Positions 45,049-54,603 of a stretch of DNA of 64,000 nucleotides are shown here, in pieces. The notes below the pieces were generated by a model. It was not told the DNA's origin. It saw only the letters and a list, made by a program, of their open reading frames with translations, and made no database searches. This DNA is from Herbaspirillum sp. meg3 (GTDB lineage: Bacteria; Pseudomonadota; Gammaproteobacteria; Burkholderiales; Burkholderiaceae_D). Position 1 is the stretch's first letter, and each line of letters begins with the position of its first letter. The stretch lies in contig NZ_CP022736.1 of the NCBI RefSeq assembly GCF_002257565.1, forward strand, positions 3,472,001 to 3,536,000, given 5' to 3'. The translations under genes were made by a program, and so were the position numbers.

Positions 45049-45585
45049 CTATTTTTTTTGCGCATCAAACAGATGCGTCAAGCTCAGACCGAGCGATTTT
45101 TTGACTTCGCTGGAAAAATGCGACGGCGACGCAAAGCCATGCGCCATGGCCACTTCGGTGACCGAATGTTGTCGCTCTATCACCGCCAGCACGGCTTTCG
45201 CCAGACGCCAGTCCTTGAGTGCGGACTTGGGGCTGCCACCCAATGCGGCGCGGAATAGGCGACGGAAGTGGCCGGCCGAAATGCCGTAGCGGGCACTGAG
45301 ATCTTCGACCTTTTCGCCTTGCCCTTCCTGCAACAGAAAAGACACCATGGAATAGGCTTCAGTGCGCCGCAACGATGCCGCGATGTGCCGGTATTCAGGC
45401 GTATCGTCGATCGCCATGCGCAAGAAATTGATCGTCAGGCGCTTGTCGTCAACGGCTGGCATTGCCATCAGCGACGCCGGACCGGCAGTGGCATTGCCGC
45501 CGGTCGGCATCCCCGGCGAGACACCCAGGGCATGGTCGATGAAGGCTTGCAACTTGGTCAATGTCTGTACGTCCTGGCTATCCAT
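45049..45585 (-). CDS. invF: AraC-type T3SS activator (InvF-like)
   Basis: The 178-aa regulator has a C-terminal AraC double helix-turn-helix (VEDLSARYGISAGHFRRLFR and SVTEVAMAHGFASPSHFSSE). It sits in front of sctC as invF does before invG. InvF with the chaperone SicA activates effector and translocator promoters. I use the ATG at 45585 with GGGAAG upstream; a GTG at 45609 would add eight residues. The promoter region at 45586-45889 is shared with the divergent 416-aa gene. Confidence 0.9.
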   Translation of the reverse strand: MDSQDVQTLTKLQAFIDHALGVSPGMPTGGNATAGPASLMAMPAVDDKRLTINFLRMAIDDTPEYRHIAASLRRTEAYSMVSFLLQEGQGEKVEDLSARYGISAGHFRRLFRAALGGSPKSALKDWRLAKAVLAVIERQHSVTEVAMAHGFASPSHFSSEVKKSLGLSLTHLFDAQKK

Positions 45586-45889
45586 GATTGGCTTCCCGAC
45601 AAGACGCACGACATGCCCCCCGTCCTTGATTTGTCACACAACTTCCAAAGAACCGAAAGTTTATTCCCGCGCCTCCAATCGAAAAATAGGACTGGAATTA
45701 AATTGCCTCACCATTCCTTCGGACTCGGATGAAAGCCGAAATTCGCGCTCCTATCCTCCTTGCACCGACGACTGTCCGCGCCTGTTTTTTCCGAACTCAT
45801 CATGGCCTGTGAGGTCCATCGCGTTCGTCGCGACGTCGTTGCTTCCTGTCGCACGCATGTCTGCTACCCCTCTTTCGCGAAGGAATTCC
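45586..45889. promoter_or_regulatory. Divergent T3SS promoter region (invF operon / 416-aa gene)
   Basis: These 304 bases lie between two divergent genes. They contain CTTCGGACT-N4-TGAAAGC (45717-45736) and AAGAACCGAAAG (45648-45659), both of which recur before sctD. The stretch from about 45630 to 45710 is more AT-rich than its surroundings. I could not identify exact -35/-10 boxes. Confidence 0.6.
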
Positions 45890-47140
45890 ATGTTGCACTT
45901 CAGTCCCGCCAGCTCACCCACCGCCAGCCCTGCTTGTCTGCTCTCTGCCCAGGAAATGGCATTCCCGCCATCGTTCGGGCAGCTGCGCGAGCAGGTCGTC
46001 GCCATCACGGGAACACCGCTCCATCTGAGCGATAGCGTGCCAGTGGGCGGCGGCGTTACCGATCAGCGCCTGCCGGCTGCCGTCAGCGGCGTAGCGACCG
46101 TCAGCAACGACGCCCTCACACACGTACACGCGCAAATAATGTCTGTTGATTTTCAGGGAGCAACGGCACAGGGAGAACAAGCGTCGGCGCGCGGTTCTGC
46201 CTCATGGGTGAACAGCACCGTGCCCGCGATGCTCAGCAGTGCACTGCGTATTGGCTTCGCCACCGCAGCCGGGCGCACGGCGAGCTGGATGGTGAAGGAA
46301 CTGCTTCCGGCCGAGCTGGGCGCGGCGGCCATGCCGCTGGCCATCGCCGGCTGCGCCATTCGCAGCGCGGCGACCACCGGCTTGTGTCTTACTGCCGCGC
46401 AAAGCATCCTGTCGACACGGCCGCGCATGGCGGCGCGCGCCGCGGCGGCACTGTGCGGCGGCCTGATGATGTTGCCGGTGGCGGCGACCTACGCAGCGCC
46501 GTCAGCAGGCCTGGCCGGCGCGATTGCGCTGGGTGGCCTGAGCGACATGGCCTATGTGCTGGTGCGCGATCCGCTGCAAAGCTGCTTGCGCAATGCGGGG
46601 CCGCGCGTCACGTTGACGCGGGCCGACGGCGATCCGGCGCCGCACTGGCCGGCGTTGTCGGCGGCAGGCGTCTGCTACGGCCTGTCGGCCGCATCGTGGA
46701 TGTTGCTGTTCGCGCAGCATGTAGCTCCGCTCGTGTGCGAAGCCGGCGCGATGGCGTGCAACGCGGTCGAGACCATCGTTCCGGCGGCGGCGATCGAAGC
46801 CACCGAAGCAGCGTCCAGCACGGCGGTGTTCTCCTTCTTTCGTGGCGCCGGCTATCGTCAAGATTTCGCCATCGAAACACCGCAGCCGCAGGCCATCGCC
46901 ATCACCGCTGCCATGCGCTTGTTTGCTACCGGCATCCTGCAACTGGCCGATCTGGCGATGCGGGTATTTTTCCATTCGCCGGGAGGTATTCCGTTCGGCA
47001 TCTGCTTTCTTGTCATGATGAGTCTTGAATGGGTAGGCGGACTGGCGCAGCAAGCGCTGAGCCACGTCTCGCGTTCGCGCCGCAATGCGACGGAGGATCT
47101 TGAACATCCGTCACTGACAACGCAAACGACGCGCCTGTAA
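45890..47140 (+). CDS. Unrecognised 416-aa hydrophobic protein, candidate T3SS effector
   Basis: I do not recognise this protein. The ATG at 45890 has AGGA 6 bases upstream; the frame is open to 45362 only through antisense of invF. The N-terminus MLHFSPASSPTASPACLLSA is Ser/Pro/Ala-rich without a Sec signal, as in secreted substrates. From residue 110 on, several long apolar helices follow (AAMPLAIAGCAIRSAATTGL, AALCGGLMMLPVAATYAAPS, ALSAAGVCYGLSAASWMLLF, FGICFLVMMSLEWVGGLAQQ). The tail is Thr-rich. It is divergent from the invF operon and shares its control region. A host-membrane-inserted effector is my preferred reading; an inner-membrane accessory protein is the alternative. Confidence 0.65.
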   Translation: MLHFSPASSPTASPACLLSAQEMAFPPSFGQLREQVVAITGTPLHLSDSVPVGGGVTDQRLPAAVSGVATVSNDALTHVHAQIMSVDFQGATAQGEQASARGSASWVNSTVPAMLSSALRIGFATAAGRTASWMVKELLPAELGAAAMPLAIAGCAIRSAATTGLCLTAAQSILSTRPRMAARAAAALCGGLMMLPVAATYAAPSAGLAGAIALGGLSDMAYVLVRDPLQSCLRNAGPRVTLTRADGDPAPHWPALSAAGVCYGLSAASWMLLFAQHVAPLVCEAGAMACNAVETIVPAAAIEATEAASSTAVFSFFRGAGYRQDFAIETPQPQAIAITAAMRLFATGILQLADLAMRVFFHSPGGIPFGICFLVMMSLEWVGGLAQQALSHVSRSRRNATEDLEHPSLTTQTTRL

Positions 47141-47162
47141 CTGCTTCCATGCAGGCAGACGC

Positions 47163-47666
47163 TTACATTTTCTCCGGCGCAATCAACGCAGGCCTGGCGC
47201 TCAGGCGACGGTATTCGCGAATCACCTTGCCGGCATAGCGCTCGCGCAACACATCGCGACCCGCGCCACCGCCGGCGTTGTAAGCGCCGACGGCACGCCA
47301 GGTATAGCCAAACTGGCCAATGAATTCCGACAGGATGCCGGCGCCCACCATCACGGACAGGCAAGCATCATCGAGCAATTGCTGGCGCGTGATGCCGTCC
47401 TTGCCCAGTCGTACCAGATGCGAACTGTTGATCTGCATCAGGCCCAGGTCTTCGCTACCGTTGCGATTGCGGTTGAGCGCCCGGGGATTCATTGACGACT
47501 CCACCTGTGCGATCGCTTGCAGCAGCAGCGGATCGATGGCGTATTTTTTACCGGCTTGCGCGAAGCAATCGGCATAGGCATCTGACGCCGGCGTGATCGC
47601 CAATATCAGTAGGCAAATGAGAAGCCGACGCAACACGGTGCGGCGGCATAGTGAGATGAAATTCAT
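47163..47666 (-). CDS. iagB: T3SS lytic transglycosylase IagB
   Basis: The 167-aa periplasmic enzyme has a signal peptide (MNFISLCRRTVLRRLLICLLI to ADA). The lysozyme-like SLT domain has the catalytic Glu in QVESSMNPRALNRN and the motifs EDLGLMQINSSHL and VGAYNAGGG. It opens peptidoglycan for injectisome assembly, as IagB does in SPI-1. The ATG at 47666 fits the signal peptide; upstream in-frame starts are TTG only. It converges with the 416-aa gene, 22 bp away. Confidence 0.92.
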   Translation of the reverse strand: MNFISLCRRTVLRRLLICLLILAITPASDAYADCFAQAGKKYAIDPLLLQAIAQVESSMNPRALNRNRNGSEDLGLMQINSSHLVRLGKDGITRQQLLDDACLSVMVGAGILSEFIGQFGYTWRAVGAYNAGGGAGRDVLRERYAGKVIREYRRLSARPALIAPEKM

Positions 47667-47978
47667 GCGTATTTTCAGACAGTCGGTCGGGGTCGCGGCA
47701 GGATCACAAGGTATCCGGGCACACCGCGACGGCAAGACGAAATGTTACGGCGATGCCATCGGGAGAAAAATCGGACGCGTCCGATTGCGCGCGGCAACGC
47801 ATCGGCCGGGTACGAAAGCGCGCAAATCGATGCAATGGAGATCACACGCTAAGTCGTCGACGTGGTCGCGGCAGGTCCGAGCCGCTTGTGGGAGGCGGGA
47901 CCATGTACGTTTCTTGATATCCGGACCGGGACGACTGCTTTAAGCTGCGGCTCCCCTTCAACTATGCAAGCAACGGAC
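47667..47978. promoter_or_regulatory. Divergent region between iagB and the 108-aa gene
   Basis: No gene is recognised in these 312 bases. The outstanding feature is the perfect palindrome at 47769-47786. Exact promoter boxes are not clear. Confidence 0.45.
47769..47786. promoter_or_regulatory. Perfect 18-bp palindrome, likely operator
   Basis: AATCGGACGCGTCCGATT is perfectly self-complementary. It lies 103 bp upstream of the iagB start and about 190 bp upstream of the 108-aa gene. Its TCGGAC/GTCCGA core is like the TTCGGACT half-sites at the sctD and invF promoters. Confidence 0.6.
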
Positions 47979-48305
47979 ATGATCTCTATTTCGAACGCCA
48001 ATCCGGCGGCAATGGCCGCGACTACGACAACCCAGACTCGGCAAGAAGAAAACCGGCAGGCCGGCGGCACGCTGAAATCCTGCTTTTCCGGCGTCGGCAG
48101 CGCGTACTATGCGACGCCCGGCTGGAACCTGAATGGCGGTGCTATCGGTCGTGCCGCAGGGAAAAAGATTTCTGCCTACATGACGCAGGTGCGCAACGAC
48201 GGCTATGACACCGCCGCCATCGGCCGCAAGGAAGGTCAGCGCATTGCGACAGACATTCAACGCAAACTGACGCGACAAGTGAGCTTCTCGACCTCGAACC
48301 GCTAA
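47979..48305 (+). CDS. Unrecognised 108-aa protein, candidate small T3SS substrate
   Basis: No domain is recognised. The N-terminus MISISNANPAAMAATTTTQT is typical of type III signals: Ser, Asn, Thr and Ala, few charges. The centre is Gly/Tyr/Asn-rich (SGVGSAYYATPGWNLNGGAI) and the end is basic and helical. Start options are the ATG at 47979 or at 47964; neither has a strong ribosome site, and the frame is open from 47862. It is divergent from iagB and shares the palindrome-bearing control region. It is the last gene I would count in the T3SS block. Confidence 0.55.
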   Translation: MISISNANPAAMAATTTTQTRQEENRQAGGTLKSCFSGVGSAYYATPGWNLNGGAIGRAAGKKISAYMTQVRNDGYDTAAIGRKEGQRIATDIQRKLTRQVSFSTSNR

Positions 48306-48484
48306 GCAGAATCAACATGCGCCCTCGCAGCTTTTACCAAACGATGCTTTCTGGTACTGCGCTGCGGCGGCAGTTACCGTCATGGGCCCTCTGTCCTTAC
48401 CGCGAAGCACCCTGCACCACTCCCACTCTCCCATGCTAATATTTAGCGAGCACAACCAATACAACAATCAATGAAAGCCTCGAC

Positions 48485-48832
48485 ATGAAGTGGCACATCT
48501 ACAAAACTCTTTCGGTTGACGCATTTTGGAACAACCTGAAGACCGTCGCAGAAACCGAACGTCAAATTGGAAGAAGCGGCTCCGTCTCGCTCGTTGTGGT
48601 TGAAACCCAGCCGGCAACGCCAGATGCGCTGGCTTTTGCGGAAGGATGGCTGGCGGCAAAAACGGCGGCCTGCGAATACGGATGGGACGGTGTCGAACGC
48701 AGCGAAAGCATGGTTTTCTGGCTGCCGTCACCCAGCGATTTTTTGTATGGCTTCGTGATCAAACCGGCGTTCGACAACGAATCGACCTTCATCGCCTCCC
48801 CTTATCCGCTACCCTGGCTGCCCGCTGCGTAG
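48485..48832 (+). CDS. Hypothetical 115-aa protein
   Basis: I do not recognise this family. The small soluble protein begins MKWHIYKTLSVDAFWNNLKT and has a balanced composition with several aromatic residues (AACEYGWDGVERSESMVFWL). It has no signal peptide or membrane helix. It starts 180 bp after the 108-aa gene and ends 134 bp before the convergent EAL gene. Whether it belongs to the T3SS block or to the backbone is unclear. Confidence 0.6.
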   Translation: MKWHIYKTLSVDAFWNNLKTVAETERQIGRSGSVSLVVVETQPATPDALAFAEGWLAAKTAACEYGWDGVERSESMVFWLPSPSDFLYGFVIKPAFDNESTFIASPYPLPWLPAA

Positions 48833-48965
48833 TCCGGTTAAGCTCTCCAGCCCGCTTCATTCATCCGTCAAACCGCTTGACGGATGTTGCTGTTCTTCGA
48901 TGCTGCAGGTCTTCCCTCTTTTGCGTCTTCCCTGTCGCTCACAGGTGGCGGTGCGACTGCGCTGC

Positions 48966-50543
48966 TCAATCGGACGCCTCTCCCTCTCCAGCCCCCGTCT
49001 CTCGTATAAATGATCTGAAATCGGGTGCCGGCATCGCCCTGGCATAGAGCCAACCCTGTCCGAAATCCACACCTTGCTCGCGCAATTGCACTGCCTGCAC
49101 AGGCGTCTCAATGCCCTCGGCAACCAGTGCCAGACCCAGGGATTTTGCCAGCGCAACGATGTGCCTGAGCACACATCCTGTGCCTGCCCCGGCGTCGACA
49201 AACGACCTGTCAATTTTCAGTACATGGAGCGGGAGTCTTTCCAGGCACGACAACGACGAATAGCCGGTGCCAAAATCATCGATGGCGGTCGTGTATCCGC
49301 GCTGTTGCGCCCGCATCAGCGTGGCGCGTGCGGTGTCAATATCGCGGACGCCGCGTTCAGTCGCTTCCAGCGAGATCTGACACGGGCGGATGCCGCTGCC
49401 GGCCAGCGCCGCATCCAGCACATCCAGAATCCTGCCGCTTTGAAGATCCTGCGCACAAACATTAACCGCGACATGCAAGTCGCTTCTCGCCGCCAGCGTC
49501 GGCCCCAACTCGGTGACGATGGCAGCGATCACCTGATCGGTAATCGAAAAAATCAATCCGTTTTCTTCGGCGAAAGGAATGAAGACATCGGGCCAAACCC
49601 ACTCGCCATTTGCGCGCTGCCATCGCACCAGGGCTTCGGCACCAACACAAGCGCCGGATTCCAGCGCCATGATCGGCTGATAATGCACGACGAATTCCCG
49701 GCGCTTCACGGCCTCTGTAAGGATGGCCAACGGCGACAGACGCTTGCGCACGTGTCTGGCCGATACTACAAGCATCATCACGGACAGCAGAGCGCCGAGC
49801 GCCAGCATCGACGGATGTTCGCGCAACAAGGTGACGATGCGACGGTCCGGCGCAGTATAACTAAGCACCGTCAGGGTTGCATCACGCCTCAACACACCGT
49901 GCGCGGGATAAGCTGCCGCGCCCTGATCGCCATGCAGCAAGAGCGCATCCCCTTCTTCACCACTGCTGCCGGCGCTTCCGAGCAGTTGCCCGTCCGCACT
50001 TGCGATCGCAATACTTGTGCCTGCATCAAGGTGAATATCCGCGAAACTGGCAGGATCGACCAAGGCGTAGTGCGCGCCATATTGCAGGCGCGTCAGGCCC
50101 TTGCCTGCATGTGCTGAGGACGTGATATTGCGCGTCACCGCCATGCCGTTGGACAGGGAAAAATCCGATTCTCTCTCGCGGGTTCCGGCTTGCCCTCCTG
50201 CCCAGGTCGAGCATTGCAAGACGCGATCTGCAACATAGCCGATCTCCGCAACGTCCGGCAGCGCAATGGCGGCGGCGACCATCTTATTGAGATGCCGTTC
50301 CGAGCAAGGCGGATAGTCTGCGCTTTCTATCTCAGCCAGCGCCAGCGAGATGCCGCGCAATAGTCCGCCGGCGTGCGCCAAGGCTTGGTCTACGGCCAGT
50401 ATCGAGCGCTCACGCGCGGCCGCCGCAACCGCGCGAGACGCGGCGTAGACACCGGCTGCCACCGGAAGTGTTGACACGACGATAACCAGCAACGCCGCGA
50501 CAGCCATTACTTTGAAGCGGTTGTAAGGAACAATTGAATTCAT
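48966..50543 (-). CDS. CSS-motif EAL phosphodiesterase (c-di-GMP)
   Basis: The 525-aa inner-membrane enzyme has an N-terminal helix (MAVAALLVIVVSTLPVAAGV). A periplasmic CSS-type domain follows with cysteines in YPPCSERHLNK and LQCSTWAG. After a second helix (LALGALLSVMMLVVSA) comes an EAL domain with EALVRW, DDFGTGYSSL, KIDRSFV and AEGIET. All key metal-binding motifs seem intact, so it should hydrolyse c-di-GMP. CSS-EAL proteins are controlled by periplasmic thiol redox state. The ATG at 50543 is used; a GTG five codons earlier is possible. Confidence 0.9.
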   Translation of the reverse strand: MNSIVPYNRFKVMAVAALLVIVVSTLPVAAGVYAASRAVAAAARERSILAVDQALAHAGGLLRGISLALAEIESADYPPCSERHLNKMVAAAIALPDVAEIGYVADRVLQCSTWAGGQAGTRERESDFSLSNGMAVTRNITSSAHAGKGLTRLQYGAHYALVDPASFADIHLDAGTSIAIASADGQLLGSAGSSGEEGDALLLHGDQGAAAYPAHGVLRRDATLTVLSYTAPDRRIVTLLREHPSMLALGALLSVMMLVVSARHVRKRLSPLAILTEAVKRREFVVHYQPIMALESGACVGAEALVRWQRANGEWVWPDVFIPFAEENGLIFSITDQVIAAIVTELGPTLAARSDLHVAVNVCAQDLQSGRILDVLDAALAGSGIRPCQISLEATERGVRDIDTARATLMRAQQRGYTTAIDDFGTGYSSLSCLERLPLHVLKIDRSFVDAGAGTGCVLRHIVALAKSLGLALVAEGIETPVQAVQLREQGVDFGQGWLYARAMPAPDFRSFIRETGAGEGEASD

Positions 50544-51109
50544 GACAAGGGGTGGCACTCACCCGGGGCGGCACGATCACTCTCTGACGAGACTGGTGGA
50601 AGTCTTGTTTTACACACGAAAGCGTTGCCGGCGGGTATATCGCAAACCGACCATCTTTTCAGACTCCGGGCAACGACACCATCAGCGCGGTAGGAATACG
50701 CACCGGAATCAACTCATACCGGTACGAAATGATGCCAAAGATACTTTGGCCTGGTCCAGATGTTGAAGCCAACAGGATAACGTATCAAGTACGAATCAAA
50801 TCCGACTGGCCACAGGCTGGTTGCAAGCAACTTTAGTGGGCAAAGGAACAGTACATACCCTCGCCGTCAGCCAACTGATACGGCTTGTCTTTGGGCTTAG
50901 CAGCCTTGATACATAAATCCGTCAGAGGTGTAGCGAGTTTTGGCATTTTGTACTCATGGTGTCTGACACATGCCATCCATGTGTTCAAGCAGGGGTATAA
51001 ACGCCTCGGATTTCAATGGACCGAAAAGACCGCATAAAACAAAAAACCCGCATCAGCGCTGAGCTTGATACGGGTTTTAGACTTCTTTGGACTGCTTAGT
51101 ACTTGTTCT
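50544..51109. other. Intergenic region between the EAL gene and tRNA-Ser
   Basis: No protein gene is supported in these 560 bases. The short open frame at 50542-50766 has neither a ribosome site nor protein-like composition. The only clear element is the tRNA terminator at 51041-51078. Confidence 0.5.
51041..51078 (-). terminator. Terminator of tRNA-Ser
   Basis: On the minus strand AAAACCCG (51078-51071) pairs with CGGGTTTT (51050-51043), with an internal mismatch and a further short stem, followed by a T-run. It lies about 30 bases after the tRNA 3' end. Confidence 0.8.
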
Positions 51110-51200
51110 TGGCGGAGAGAGGGGGATTCGAACCCCCGATAGGCTATTAACCTATACACGCTTTCCAGGCGTGCGACTTCAACCACTCATCCATCTCTCC
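51110..51200 (-). tRNA. tRNA-Ser (anticodon GGA)
   Basis: On the minus strand a 7-bp acceptor stem pairs GGAGAGA with TCTCTCC. The anticodon loop CTGGAAA gives anticodon GGA, the variable arm is long as in serine tRNAs, and a T-arm with TTCGAATC follows. Discriminator G and an encoded CCA end the 91-nt gene. Confidence 0.97.
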
Positions 51201-51405
51201 GGAATTTGGCTTCGTTTTTAGCGAAGCCGCTGATTATAGCAACATTTTTCAGAAAATGAGATAGTTTTCTCCCCTCACCCACTAAAAAATCATGGCGGCG
51301 CATTGCTGCGCCGCCATGATTGCTTGCCTGATTGCTATTGATCGCCATACAGTCAACGGGCCTGATGCGCTGCCCGCCTGCCCTGCCGATCGGCTACTGC
51401 CCGCT

Positions 51406-53388
<1,983 letters not shown>

Positions 53389-53935
53389 GATTAGTCTCCT
53401 GCGATTGATGATTTTTGCTTTTGGCAAAAACCGGTCAGTTTTGCGTGCCGCGAGCGCCGGTTTTTACTTGCCTTAAAAACCGATCTGTTTTTGCGTACCG
53501 CTTCACTTCTGATTTTTGCGTTTTGCAAAACATAGGCGTTTTCACTTACTCAGTCCTTACACCTTCCGGATTGATGATCCGCCGGAACCGGCCTCAGTGC
53601 GCTGTTCGCGGCTGGATTCAAGCCCGTCCAAGGGTCAGACCACAGTGATACGGTGAAGTTTGCAACAAGTCTGTCTTGCGATATTGCCCGCCTGCATTAT
53701 CGCATTTGCCGGCAAGATCGACAGCGATACGGATGGAATCGCGCTCTGCCGCCAAGAGAGCGGCAAGGGAGTGTAAAATAGCGGCCTGAATTCGTCCGCA
53801 GCTTGCGACGGCGCGCCAGACAAGGTACCGACCGAGTACCGCTTACATAGCGGCAACGATTGAACAACACGTTGCCCGGATCGCGCCTTGCAGACATCTC
53901 CGGTTTCAACTCTACGACTTTTAAGATTCGCGCCA
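53389..53935. other. Intergenic region upstream of acs and the YqhA-family gene
   Basis: These 547 bases separate two divergent genes, and I see no gene in them. The part nearest acs (53411-53530) is filled with short repeats, listed separately. The rest presumably holds both promoters, but I cannot place them. Confidence 0.45.
53411..53530. repeat. Short direct and inverted repeats in the acs leader
   Basis: A unit AAAAACCGGTCAGTTTTGCG (53426-53450 in full) recurs with few changes at 53475-53500, a 49-bp period. ATTTTTGC-TTTTGGCAAAA at 53411-53429 recurs as ATTTTTGCGTTTTGCAAAA at 53512-53530. AAAAACCGG (53426-53434) can pair with CCGGTTTTT (53457-53465) to make a hairpin in the leader mRNA. 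Confidence 0.6.
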
Positions 53936-54559
53936 ATGAAAGACACCCGTCCCGCTTCTTCCGGCAAGAAAAAGATCGGCATCCTGCCTAATCTGATTTT
54001 CATGAGCCGGTGGCTGCAACTGCCTTTGTATCTTGGTCTGATCCTGGCGCAATGCGTCTACGTCTACCACTTCTGGGTCGAGCTGAGCGACCTGATCGGT
54101 GCAGCGCTGGGCAATCCATCTTCACTCGAACATATCCTCGACGCCGTCGCCATCGAGGGCGCGCTGCGTCCCGACAAGCTCAACGAGCAGACCATCATGC
54201 TGGTGGTGCTGGCGCTGATCGACGTGGTGATGATTTCCAATCTGCTGATCATGGTGATCGTCGGCGGCTACGAGACCTTTGTGTCGCGCATGAATCTGGA
54301 AAGCCATCCCGACCAGCCCGAGTGGCTGTCGCATGTCAATGCGTCCGTGCTAAAGGTGAAGCTGGCGACAGCGATCATCGGCATCTCGTCCATCCATCTG
54401 CTCAAGACCTTCATCAACGCCAACCTGTACGACGTCAAGACCTTGCTGGCGCAGACCGGCATTCACATTACCTTTCTGTTGTCCGCCATGGCGATCGCCT
54501 ACTGCGACCGGCTCATGAGCCATCCGCAAGAGCCGTCGGGGTCGCCTGACCCGCACTGA
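53936..54559 (+). CDS. YqhA/UPF0114-family membrane protein
   Basis: The 207-aa inner-membrane protein has three or four helices: WLQLPLYLGLILAQCVYVYH, IMLVVLALIDVVMISNLLIM, LATAIIGISSIHLLKTFI and a last one with ITFLLSAMAIAYCD. The internal MVIVGGYETFVSR is the family signature. Function is not established for the family. The ATG at 53936 aligns with the usual start; an upstream in-frame start at 53888 is unlikely. Fumarase follows 44 bp on, possibly cotranscribed. Confidence 0.88.
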   Translation: MKDTRPASSGKKKIGILPNLIFMSRWLQLPLYLGLILAQCVYVYHFWVELSDLIGAALGNPSSLEHILDAVAIEGALRPDKLNEQTIMLVVLALIDVVMISNLLIMVIVGGYETFVSRMNLESHPDQPEWLSHVNASVLKVKLATAIIGISSIHLLKTFINANLYDVKTLLAQTGIHITFLLSAMAIAYCDRLMSHPQEPSGSPDPH

Positions 54560-54603
54560 CAGCCCTCTTTCCGCATTATTCATTCAACCCGAGAGAACCA
54601 GCC

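Noticed and set aside
51110..51200. tRNA-Ser as the attachment site of the T3SS island
   Set aside because: The 3' end does point to the island, but I found no integrase gene and no repeat of the tRNA 3' end near 14.7-15.4 kb; housekeeping-type genes also lie between.
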